DNA from: JAUREX01 sp044356825 | GTDB taxonomy: Bacteria > Pseudomonadota > Alphaproteobacteria > Rhodobacterales > Rhodobacteraceae | Length of the DNA stretch: 13,673 nt | Direction: 5' to 3' | NCBI GenBank assembly: GCA_044356825.1 | Contig: JBIKVM010000061.1 | Span: 1 to 13,673 of the forward strand | Shown here: positions 6,676 through 12,632 of the stretch, piece by piece | Position numbering within the stretch: position 1 is the stretch's first letter | Layout: the number at the start of each line of letters is the position of its first letter | Position numbers and translations under genes: made by a program | Notes under the pieces: generated by a model | The model's database searches: none | What the model was told of the DNA's origin: nothing | Seen by the model: only the letters and a program-made list of their open reading frames with translations

Positions 6676-6695
6676 CGGTCTCTCCTCAGAGACCG
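6676..6695. other. Stem-loop with the blh stop codon in its loop
   Basis: CGGTCTC (6676-6682) pairs perfectly with GAGACCG (6689-6695). The six-base loop reads TGAGGA on the minus strand and begins with the TGA stop codon of the metallo-hydrolase gene. Together with the next hairpin it forms a double stem-loop between the first and second genes of the operon. Confidence 0.45.
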
Positions 6696-7549
6696 TTCAC
6701 CGGCACCTTGAGATAGGTCACCCCGTTCTCTTCGGCCGGCGGCATCTGGCCGGCGCGCATGTTCACCTGCAGCGAGGGGATGATGAGGCGCGGCATCGAC
6801 AGGCTCGCGTCGCGCGTCGTGCGCATCTTGACGAAATCCTCGCGCGAGCGTCCGGCGCCGACATGGACGTTGCGCGCCTTCTGCTCGCCCACCGTCGTCT
6901 CCCAGGCATAGACGTCGCGCCCGGGCGCCTTGTAGTCGTGGCAGACGAAGATGCGGGTTTCGTCGGGCAGGCGCAGGATCTTCTGGACGCTGTCGAACAT
7001 CGTCTCGGCCGATCCGCCCGGGAAGTCGCAGCGCGCCGTGCCGAAATCGGGCATGAAGAGCGTATCGCCCACGAAGGCCGCATCGCCGATCACATAGGTC
7101 AGGCAGGCGGGCGTGTGGCCGGGCGTGTGCAGCACGTCGCCGCGCATCTGCCCGATGTGAAAGCTGTCGCCCTCGGTGAAGAGGCGGTCGAACTGGCTGC
7201 CGTCGCGCTGGAACTCGGTGCCCTCGTTGAAGATCTTGCCGAAGGTGTTCTGCACCACCGTGATCTTCTCGCCGATCCCGATCCGGCCGCCCAGACGCTC
7301 CTGGATGTAGGGCGCGGCCGAGAGGTGGTCGGCGTGGACATGCGTCTCGAGGATCCACTGCAGATCGAGCCCCTCGGCCTCGATGAAGGCGATCACGGCA
7401 TCGGCCGAGCGCGTGTCGGTGCGCCCCGAGGCATAGTCGAAGTCGAGGACCGAATCGACGACGGCGCAGGCGCGCCCCTCGGGCTCGCGGACGACATATG
7501 TGATGGTGTTCGTGGCCTCGTCGAAGAAGGCATTGACGATGGGTGTCAT
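6686..7549 (-). CDS. blh: BLH/ETHE1-type metallo-beta-lactamase-fold hydrolase (persulfide dioxygenase)
   Basis: This is a 287-residue MBL-fold protein. The metal site is complete: THVHADH (H70, H72, D74, H75), H145 in HTPGHTP, D162 in VGDTLFMP and H204 in VCHDY. The segment GDTLFMPDFGTARCDFPGG and the C-terminal PRLIIPSLQVN block are typical of the bacterial BLH branch of ETHE1-like enzymes, which oxidise glutathione persulfide to sulfite. Unlike the fused BLH of Agrobacterium and Xylella, the DUF442 domain is missing here and is encoded separately downstream. The ATG at 7549 follows AGGGAGA; the frame remains open 15 codons further up, but that stretch is leader and contains part of the control region. 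It is the first gene of the minus-strand operon with two YeeE/YedE genes and DUF442. Cytoplasmic sulfide detoxification is the likely job. Confidence 0.9.
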   Translation of the reverse strand: MTPIVNAFFDEATNTITYVVREPEGRACAVVDSVLDFDYASGRTDTRSADAVIAFIEAEGLDLQWILETHVHADHLSAAPYIQERLGGRIGIGEKITVVQNTFGKIFNEGTEFQRDGSQFDRLFTEGDSFHIGQMRGDVLHTPGHTPACLTYVIGDAAFVGDTLFMPDFGTARCDFPGGSAETMFDSVQKILRLPDETRIFVCHDYKAPGRDVYAWETTVGEQKARNVHVGAGRSREDFVKMRTTRDASLSMPRLIIPSLQVNMRAGQMPPAEENGVTYLKVPVNGL

Positions 7550-7572
7550 GGCGGATCTCCCTGATCGGACGG

Positions 7573-7609
7573 AGAGTAGGTTGCGTGGACACATATTTCA
7601 AGTCTTGAA
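7573..7609 (-). promoter_or_regulatory. Candidate blh promoter and SqrR/BigR-like inverted repeat
   Basis: TTCAAG-T-CTTGAA (7597-7609) is a perfect 13-base inverted repeat in an AT-rich island. On the minus strand TTGAAA (7601-7596), a 17-base spacer and TACTCT (7578-7573) make a weak promoter whose -35 lies inside the repeat. ArsR-type sulfide sensors BigR and SqrR use related TTC...GAA repeats in front of blh/sqr genes; their usual spacing differs slightly, and no such repressor gene is in the window. Confidence 0.45.
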
Positions 7610-7628
7610 TGTATTGCCCGCGCTGTCA

Positions 7629-7642
7629 TTGACCTGCGTCAA
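7629..7642. promoter_or_regulatory. FNR/FnrL-type binding site
   Basis: TTGAC-CTGC-GTCAA is a perfect dyad of the FNR/CRP-superfamily form seen in alphaproteobacterial FnrL sites. Its centre (7635.5) lies about 41.5 bases before the start predicted from the -10-like TAGAGT (7666-7671) on the plus strand. This is the class II activator position for the DksA-like gene. No separate -35 hexamer is present, as expected for such promoters. It may also affect the divergent blh operon. Confidence 0.65.
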
Positions 7643-7701
7643 GGCCCGGTGTCGTGCACCTCGCCTAGAGTTCTCCCTGATCGATGCGGACGGAGGGCGA
7701 C

Positions 7702-8019
7702 ATGACGGATCTTCAAGGGCGCATGGCACAACTCGAGGCTCGGCGAGCCGAGCTCGTGGCCAGGATGGCTGGCATCGAGGCGTCGCTGCACGACTACGAG
7801 ACCCGCGACTGGGAGGAGTTGGCGACCGAACGTGAGGATGACGAGATGCTCGAGACGCTGGGCAACTCGGGCGCGCGCGAGGTGCGTCAGATCGATGCCG
7901 CCCTCGCGCGCCTCCGCGCAGGTGACTATGGCGCCTGCACGCGCTGCGGCGCCGAGATTCCCGATGCACGCCTTGATCTCCTGCCGGCCACACCCTTTTG
8001 CAGCAGTTGCGCGGCATGA
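7702..8019 (+). CDS. DksA/TraR-family C4 zinc-finger protein
   Basis: This is a 105-residue protein with an N-terminal coiled-coil region (about 4-75) and a C-terminal C4 zinc finger: C79 and C82 in CTRCGAEIP, then C100 and C103 in FCSSCA. DksA/TraR proteins insert a coiled coil into the RNA polymerase secondary channel and, with ppGpp, tune promoters. This one is shorter than E. coli DksA (151 residues) and lacks the acidic DxxDxA tip in recognisable form, so it may act differently. GGAGGG lies five bases before the ATG at 7702; the in-frame ATG at 7684 lacks a ribosome site. The FNR box upstream predicts induction at low oxygen. It shares its control region with the sulfide operon. Confidence 0.88.
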   Translation: MTDLQGRMAQLEARRAELVARMAGIEASLHDYETRDWEELATEREDDEMLETLGNSGAREVRQIDAALARLRAGDYGACTRCGAEIPDARLDLLPATPFCSSCAA

Positions 8020-8149
8020 CCGGGCGGGGATCGCCGGCGGCCGCGGGCGGGGCAGAGCGCGCGAATGCGGCGCTCGGCCGGCTGCGGCTTGAACTCGAGG
8101 GGCTGCAACTCCTCTTTCCCGGGCTGGGCGCCGGGCCGGTGCGCCACCA

Positions 8150-8365
8150 TCAGCCGAGCGAGATGCCGGTTATCACAGCCATGAGGCCAAGCACCGAAAG
8201 GCCGAGCGCCGCGAGGTTCAGCGTCACGACCCGTTGAAGCCGCGCCCGCAACGCGGCCTCGGACAGACCCGCACGGCGCGCGACGATGACAAGCCGGATG
8301 CACCACAAAATGCCCGCAAGGCCCGCGACCGCAAGGGCGCTGCCTGCCCAGATCAATGCCGTCAT
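8150..8365 (-). CDS. Small two-helix membrane protein, unknown function
   Basis: This is a 71-residue protein with two hydrophobic segments (about 2-28 and 47-69). They are joined by a basic, helical cytoplasmic-type linker (RRAGLSEAALRARLQRV). I do not recognise a named family. Coding character is supported by the clean helix-linker-helix design, GGGGGA about six bases before the ATG and a compact fit between neighbours. It lies convergent to the DksA-like gene and divergent from gapR. The 130 bases between it and the DksA-like stop show no convincing terminator or gene. Confidence 0.65.
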   Translation of the reverse strand: MTALIWAGSALAVAGLAGILWCIRLVIVARRAGLSEAALRARLQRVVTLNLAALGLSVLGLMAVITGISLG

Positions 8366-8390
8366 CTCCGATCCCCCGCACCGTGCCCGA

Positions 8391-8402
8391 CCTATCGATA
8401 GG
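8391..8402. repeat. 12-bp perfect palindrome CCTATCGATAGG
   Basis: CCTATCGATAGG sits in the 123-base divergent region between the small membrane-protein gene and gapR, 25 bases upstream of the former's ATG. It is the most AT-rich spot in this region. It could be a regulator site; no protein can be named. Confidence 0.35.
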
Positions 8403-8433
8403 CGCGGGTGGCTCTGTGCGCAAGGCGCGGGGC

Positions 8434-8462
8434 TTGAACCCGCGGGGGTGGGGCGCTAGGCA
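8434..8462 (+). promoter_or_regulatory. gapR: Candidate gapR promoter
   Basis: TTGAAC (8434-8439), a 17-base spacer and TAGGCA (8457-8462), preceded by GC so that the -10 reads GCTAGG. This resembles the alphaproteobacterial GCTANAWC -10. The gapR ATG is 26 bases downstream. The -35 lies in the loop of a short GC hairpin. Confidence 0.4.
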
Positions 8463-8488
8463 CGTCCCCGCACCCAAGCGAGGCCGCA

Positions 8489-8743
8489 ATGACCGATCCC
8501 ACCCAGAACTATGGCGTCACCGCCGACGAATTGCGCCAGTTCATCGAGCGTTTCGAGCAACTCGAGTCCGAGAAGGCCGACATCGCCCAGCAGCAGAAGG
8601 ACCTCATGGCCGAGGCCAAAGGGCGGGGCTACGACACGCGCGTCATGCGCAAGCTCATAACCTTGCGGCGTCGCAAGCCCGATGAGATCGCCGAGGAAGA
8701 AGCGATCCTCGAACTCTACAAGACCGCCCTCGGCATGTCCTGA
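8489..8743 (+). CDS. gapR: GapR nucleoid-associated protein (DUF2312)
   Basis: This 84-residue protein matches the DUF2312/GapR family over its whole length. A long amphipathic helix (about 12-44, DELRQFIERFEQLESEKADI) is followed by GYDTRVMRKLITLRRRKPDE (48-67) and the C-terminal EEEAILELYKTALG. In Caulobacter GapR encloses overtwisted DNA ahead of moving polymerases and supports chromosome replication by stimulating topoisomerases. GAGG stands five bases before the ATG. It ends three bases before the stop of the oppositely oriented capsule gene. The gene is conserved and near-universal in alphaproteobacteria, which supports the taxonomic placement. Confidence 0.95.
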   Translation: MTDPTQNYGVTADELRQFIERFEQLESEKADIAQQQKDLMAEAKGRGYDTRVMRKLITLRRRKPDEIAEEEAILELYKTALGMS

Positions 8744-8746
8744 CAC

Positions 8747-10486
8747 TCAGCGCGAGACCTGCTCGCGTAGGACGGCGGCGGTCAGCGCCAGCATCAGATA
8801 AATCCCCATGAAGATGAGGAAGGCGATCGCGGTGTTTTCGAACACGCGCGGATAGGCTGCCTCATCCGCCGGGAGGGGGACGACGCTGACCGACAAGTAG
8901 CGCACCTGACGATTGGCCTCGATCCGCGCCTGCTCGCGCGCCTGCATCGCTTCGCGCAAGAGCTCCTTGCGCGTTTCCAGTTCGGCCTCGGCGACCATCA
9001 TCTCGCCTTGGACCCTGGCGAGCGAGAGGCCGAGGCGGTCCTCTTCGGTCAGTCGCGCGCGCAAGCTCTCGATCTCGGCCTCGAGGCGCTCGATCCTCTG
9101 GCGAACTGCCGCCACGCGGCCCGCGTTCGGGCTCGGATTCGCGAGCATCTGCTGAAGGCCGAGCCGGTCGGTCGTCAGTTCCCGCTCGATCGTCGAGATC
9201 TTCGCGTTGACGATGTCGACCTCGGCCTGGCCCGAGAGCGTGCGGAAGCGCTCCTGCAGTGCGATCAGCAGCTCGCGCGCCTCGAGCAGCTTGGTCTCGG
9301 CCTGCACGAGGCTTTCCTCGGCGCCCGCCATCTGGTCGGTGCGCAGCCTCTGCGACAGGGCATCGACCTTTTCCTCGGCATATCCGAGCAGGGCTTGCGA
9401 CCATGCCGCCGCCTGCATCGGATCGGGCGCGCGCACCTCGAGCCGGACGATCCCCTCTGTCGGATCGAAGCCGATCCGGATGTGGCGGCTATAGGTGCGG
9501 TAACGTTCCTCGACCCCGGCATCGGGCTCGAGGCGCAGGATGGGATCGATTTCCGGCGCGCTGAAGGCCGCGCCGAAGCCCGCATCGTCATCGAGCCGCA
9601 ACATGGCGCTGCGCGATTCCAGATACCCCTGCACCGCAATCGCATCTTGCGCCATGGCAAGGGGCGAAGTCTGGAACAGCCCGCCCCCTTGCGGGCTCGG
9701 GGCATCGGCCTGCTGGATGACGAACTCGCTCTTGCTCGCATAGAGGGGGGTCGCGATGGCGGCGTAATAGTAGCCCATCATGATTGTCGGCAGCATGACA
9801 AACGCCAGAAGCCTGAGCCCGAGCAGGATCAGCCGCCGCTTGCGCCGCTCCACGATCTCGCGCTGGATCGCGAGGACCTCAAGCGCGCCGGTCTGCGCGG
9901 TGTGCACCTCGGGCGTGCCCGGCGGCGGGGCCGGCGCAATGTCGCGCCCGGCACCCTCGATGCGCGCAAGTGCCTTGCCGGCCGCCTTTCCCGCAGCCGC
10001 CGCCGCATCGGCCGCCTTGCCGGCGACGAGGCCAAGAAGACTGTCGCGCGAGAAGGGATCGATGCCCGCGGCGCGCAGGTGATAGACCGCCTCGATGTCG
10101 GTTTCCGCCGCGATGCCGCGCTTTTGCGCGATCCGACGCGCCAGGCGCAGTTGCTGCGCGCTCAGCCCCTCGGCCTCGATTGCCTGTAATGCCGCGGGCG
10201 GGGGGGGCGCCTGACGCGGCCGCGCCGCCGCCGCGGTCGGGAAGGGGTCGGGGCCGAAGCCGTCCTCGGTGGGTTCGGACCTGCCCTCAGCCGCGTGCTG
10301 CGCGTCCTCCGATCCCGCCCACCCGGGCTCTGACTGCGCGCTTTCGGCGTTCGGCGCGTGCGGTGGGCCGGTGTCTGCCGACGGGGGGGATTGGGTGCCT
10401 TGCTCTTCAGGTGCGGCCTCTGCCGCGCCGCCGGTGCCCACGGGGATGCGATAGCGCCGAGCGCGTGGATTAGGCCCGTTCGTCAT
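8747..10486 (-). CDS. Capsule polysaccharide export inner-membrane protein (KpsE/CtrB/BexC-like), long N-terminal extension
   Basis: This 579-residue protein has two membrane helices, about 219-242 and 551-573, enclosing a periplasmic region with extensive coiled coil (about 385-525). This is the layout of the polysaccharide co-polymerase family KpsE/CtrB/BexC, which links the capsule ABC exporter to the outer-membrane channel. Strand-rich segments (TPLYASKSEFVIQQ, 246-259) match the Wzz-like base. Before the first helix lies a cytoplasmic extension of about 218 residues. It has Pro/Ala/Glu-rich sequence to ~100, a helical segment LSAQQLRLARRIAQKRGI (108-125) and an alanine/lysine repeat at 153-175. 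Typical relatives are near 380-440 residues. The ATG at 10486 lies inside the end of kpsT (17-base overlap), preceded by GGAAG, so translation is coupled. Confidence 0.88.
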   Translation of the reverse strand: MTNGPNPRARRYRIPVGTGGAAEAAPEEQGTQSPPSADTGPPHAPNAESAQSEPGWAGSEDAQHAAEGRSEPTEDGFGPDPFPTAAAARPRQAPPPPAALQAIEAEGLSAQQLRLARRIAQKRGIAAETDIEAVYHLRAAGIDPFSRDSLLGLVAGKAADAAAAAGKAAGKALARIEGAGRDIAPAPPPGTPEVHTAQTGALEVLAIQREIVERRKRRLILLGLRLLAFVMLPTIMMGYYYAAIATPLYASKSEFVIQQADAPSPQGGGLFQTSPLAMAQDAIAVQGYLESRSAMLRLDDDAGFGAAFSAPEIDPILRLEPDAGVEERYRTYSRHIRIGFDPTEGIVRLEVRAPDPMQAAAWSQALLGYAEEKVDALSQRLRTDQMAGAEESLVQAETKLLEARELLIALQERFRTLSGQAEVDIVNAKISTIERELTTDRLGLQQMLANPSPNAGRVAAVRQRIERLEAEIESLRARLTEEDRLGLSLARVQGEMMVAEAELETRKELLREAMQAREQARIEANRQVRYLSVSVVPLPADEAAYPRVFENTAIAFLIFMGIYLMLALTAAVLREQVSR

Positions 10487-11129
10487 GCTCGTACTTCCGT
10501 CGCGCTTCCTCGAGGGTTTCGAACATGTGCAACGTGCCGTCCTTGAGGACCGCCGCCGAGCGGCAGAACTTCTCGAGTGTCTGGACCTGGTGCGACACCA
10601 CCACGACGGTCGCGTTCTCGAGTCGCTCGCGCAGGATCCACCCTGCCTTGCGGTTGAAGGCCATATCCGTGCTGGTCGGCATCCCCTCGTCGATGAGGTA
10701 GATGTCGAACTCCATCGCGAGCAGCAGCGCAAAGGAGAACCGCGCGCGCATGCCAGAACTGTAGGTCGCAAGCGGCATGTCGTAATACTCGCCGATGTCG
10801 CAGAGCCAGCGCGTGAAGGCCTCGACATAGTCCGGGTCCAGCCCGTAGAGCCGCGCGATGTAGCGTGCGTTCTCCTTTGCGTCGTGCTTGGGCACGACAC
10901 CGCCCATGAAGCCCAGAGGAAAGGAAATGCGACTGGCGCGGCTGATCTCGCCCTCGTCGGGCTTTTCGAGGCCGGCCATCATGTTGATGATGGTTGTCTT
11001 GCCGGTGCCGTTCGGGGCAAGGATGCCGAGCGAGTTGCCAAGCTCCACCCGGAAGGTCGCCCGATCGAGGATGATCTTGCGCCGCTCGCCCGTCCAGAAG
11101 GATTTGCTGACGTTGCGAAACTCGATCAC
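10470..11129 (-). CDS. kpsT: Capsule polysaccharide ABC exporter ATP-binding protein (KpsT-like)
   Basis: This is a 219-residue ATPase of the KpsT/CtrD/BexA size. The Walker A is APNGTGKTT (38-46), the signature YSSGM (123-127), the Walker B IYLIDEG (143-149, D147, E148) and the switch histidine H180 in VVSHQ. The start MIEFRNVSKSFW is the family norm and fixes a GTG start at 11129, with AGGA six bases upstream; an upstream in-frame TTG (11144) fits less well. It powers transport of lipid-linked capsular polysaccharide across the inner membrane together with a KpsM permease, which is not in the window. It is the first gene of a two-gene unit with the KpsE-like protein. The 120 bases up to the divergent SseB gene probably hold its promoter; none is clear. 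Confidence 0.92.
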   Translation of the reverse strand: MIEFRNVSKSFWTGERRKIILDRATFRVELGNSLGILAPNGTGKTTIINMMAGLEKPDEGEISRASRISFPLGFMGGVVPKHDAKENARYIARLYGLDPDYVEAFTRWLCDIGEYYDMPLATYSSGMRARFSFALLLAMEFDIYLIDEGMPTSTDMAFNRKAGWILRERLENATVVVVSHQVQTLEKFCRSAAVLKDGTLHMFETLEEARRKYEHDERA

Positions 11130-11249
11130 CTGCAATCCTGTCAACCAAGTGGGCCGGGGCCTCGGACACCCCGTAAGGCAAGCGCGATTAACAAAACGTC
11201 GCCATTATGCCCCGGAATGGTCCCCCGTTGCAATCCTGAGGGGGGCCGC

Positions 11250-12023
11250 ATGAGCGCCGATCGTCCGCTCGACCGCGCCCATGCCGCGATGGCGGCCGCC
11301 CCGGAGGATGAGGGGCCGCGGCGGGCCTATCTCGGGCTCCTCGCGGGGCACGAGCTCATGGTCGAACTCAGGGCCGAGGGCGCGGGCGGCGCGGTAGAGC
11401 CCGAGAGCGTCGAGGTCGACGGCACGACCTTCGTCATCGCCCATGACAGCGAGGCGCGGCTGAGCGCGGGCAGGGATGGCGCGATCCAACACCTTGCCGC
11501 GACGGGGGCCGAGATCGCGCGCCTGCTCGCGCCGCAGGGGCTCGGCCTCATCGTCAACCCCGGCGCGCCCGAGGTGGCCTTCGTGCTCGATCCCGAAGGG
11601 GTGCGCTGGCTTGCGGCCGAGGCGGGCGCCGCGCCTGAGGCCGGCGCGCACAGCCTGGGCGGGTTCGGCCCGCCGTCGGGCGTTTCGGCGCAGACCCTCG
11701 CCGCCCTCGATGCACGCCTCGCCGAGGCGGGCGCGGTCATCCGCCGCGCGGCACTGGCGGGCGCGCGGGAGGCGGACGGCGGGCGCGCCATCGTCCTCGC
11801 GCTCGCGGGCGTCCCGCTCGAGGGCGAGGCCGCGCTGGCCGAGCGTCTGGGCGCCTTCCTGCGCCTTGCGGGGGGCGGAGATGCGCGCGTCCACATCCTC
11901 TTTCTGCCCGGGGAGGGGGCCGAGTTCGCGGCGATCGCGGCCGCGGGCCTCGTGTTCGAGCCGCCCGCCCCGGCGCGCCCCGCTCCACCGGGCCTGACGG
12001 CGCCGCCACGGCTGCGCCGCTGA
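11250..12023 (+). CDS. SseB-family protein
   Basis: This is a 257-residue protein resembling the SseB N-terminal-domain family. An opening helix (LDRAHAAMAAAPEDEGPRRA, 6-25) precedes LLAGHELMVEL. Then come FVIAHDSEARLSAG, a LLAPQGLGLIVNPGAPEVAFVL block (about 93-114) and a second alpha/beta unit in the C-terminal half with FLRLAGGGDARVHILFLPG. The family has no firmly established enzymatic role; it was named after the E. coli sseB locus. It carries no signal peptide and is probably cytosolic. GAGGGGG stands just before the ATG at 11250. The gene is divergent from kpsT and upstream of rplM, which has its own promoter. Confidence 0.8.
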   Translation: MSADRPLDRAHAAMAAAPEDEGPRRAYLGLLAGHELMVELRAEGAGGAVEPESVEVDGTTFVIAHDSEARLSAGRDGAIQHLAATGAEIARLLAPQGLGLIVNPGAPEVAFVLDPEGVRWLAAEAGAAPEAGAHSLGGFGPPSGVSAQTLAALDARLAEAGAVIRRAALAGAREADGGRAIVLALAGVPLEGEAALAERLGAFLRLAGGGDARVHILFLPGEGAEFAAIAAAGLVFEPPAPARPAPPGLTAPPRLRR

Positions 12024-12045
12024 ATGGGGTATTTTGGTACCCCAT
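12024..12045 (+). other. Stem-loop directly after the SseB-family stop codon
   Basis: ATGGGGTA pairs perfectly with TACCCCAT across TTTTGG, beginning at the first base after the TGA. No T-tract follows. It could slow or end transcription weakly, or protect the 3' end. It is the only candidate end signal between this gene and rplM. Confidence 0.45.
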
Positions 12046-12091
12046 ATCGGAAATCCCTGATTTTCATGCCTCTCGCGCCCCTCTTTCGTAC

Positions 12092-12119
12092 TTGACCTGC
12101 ACGCGAAAGCGGCTAGAAA
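12092..12119 (+). promoter_or_regulatory. Promoter of the rplM-rpsI operon
   Basis: TTGACC (12092-12097), a 16-base spacer and TAGAAA (12114-12119) within GCTAGAAAC, close to the alphaproteobacterial -10 form GCTANAWC. The predicted start is near 12126, leaving a leader of about 42 bases before rplM. Inverted CTTTCG/CGAAAG pairs surround the promoter (12083-12088, 12104-12109, 12122-12127). Confidence 0.65.
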
Positions 12120-12132
12120 CCCTTTCGCACAC

Positions 12133-12149
12133 CGGGGCAACGGGCCCCG
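12133..12149 (+). promoter_or_regulatory. Leader stem-loop upstream of rplM
   Basis: CGGGGC and GCCCCG form a six-pair stem around AACGG within the predicted short leader, 18 bases before the ATG; AGGG follows as the probable ribosome site. L13 represses its own operon through the leader in some bacteria. Whether this hairpin serves that purpose here is a guess. Confidence 0.4.
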
Positions 12150-12167
12150 CTCACGACAGGGCACAGC

Positions 12168-12632
12168 ATGAAAACCTTCACCGCCACCCCGGCGGACATC
12201 GTCAAGAAGTGGATCCTGGTCGACGCCGAGGGCGTCGTGCTGGGCCGCCTCGCTGCCGAGGTCGCCAAGATCCTGCGCGGCAAGCACAAGCCGACCTTCA
12301 CCCCCCACATGGACATGGGCGACAACGTCATCATCGTGAACGCCGACAAGGTGCAGATGACGGGCAAGAAGCGCGAGGACAAGCTCTATTACTGGCACAC
12401 CGGCTATCCGGGCGGGATCAAGCACCGCACCGCGCGCCAGATCCTCGAAGGCGCCCACCCCGAGCGCGTCGTGGAAAAGGCGGTTGAGCGGATGATCTCG
12501 CGCAACCGCCTCGGCCGCCAGCAGATGTCGAACCTGCGCGTCTATGCAGGCGCCGAGCATCCCCACGTCGCCCAGTCGCCCGAGGTGCTCGACATCAAGG
12601 CGATGAACCCGAAGAACAGCCGGAGCGCATGA
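12168..12632 (+). CDS. rplM: 50S ribosomal protein L13
   Basis: This 154-residue protein has the standard alphaproteobacterial length. Clear L13 blocks are KKWILVDAEGVVLGRLAAEVA (about 13-33), LRGKHKPTFTPHMDMGDNVIIVNADKV, YYWHTGYPGGIKHRTA and AVERMISRNRLGRQQMSNLRVYAG. L13 is an early assembly protein of the large ribosomal subunit that binds 23S rRNA. AGGG lies six bases before the ATG. The TGA overlaps the ATG of rpsI (ATGA), the usual coupling of this pair. It is transcribed from the promoter at 12092-12119. Confidence 0.99.
   Translation: MKTFTATPADIVKKWILVDAEGVVLGRLAAEVAKILRGKHKPTFTPHMDMGDNVIIVNADKVQMTGKKREDKLYYWHTGYPGGIKHRTARQILEGAHPERVVEKAVERMISRNRLGRQQMSNLRVYAGAEHPHVAQSPEVLDIKAMNPKNSRSA

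Noticed and set aside
8016..8237. Short frame beginning on the ATGA overlap at the end of the DksA-like gene
   Set aside because: The ATGA overlap is suggestive, but no Shine-Dalgarno site fits, the second half runs antisense through the small membrane-protein gene, and no motif is visible.
8427..8443. tRNA T-arm-like hairpin on the minus strand (GCGGG-TTCAAGC-CCCGC) upstream of gapR
   Set aside because: The acceptor partner, D-arm and anticodon arm cannot be formed at tRNA distances; the needed 5' strand would fall in gapR coding sequence. It is a GC hairpin that resembles a T-arm by chance.
10487..10900. Possible 138-codon N-terminal extension of the KpsE-like protein
   Set aside because: It overlaps kpsT in another frame and shows Ser/Thr/Arg-rich shadow composition; the ATG at 10486 has its own ribosome site.
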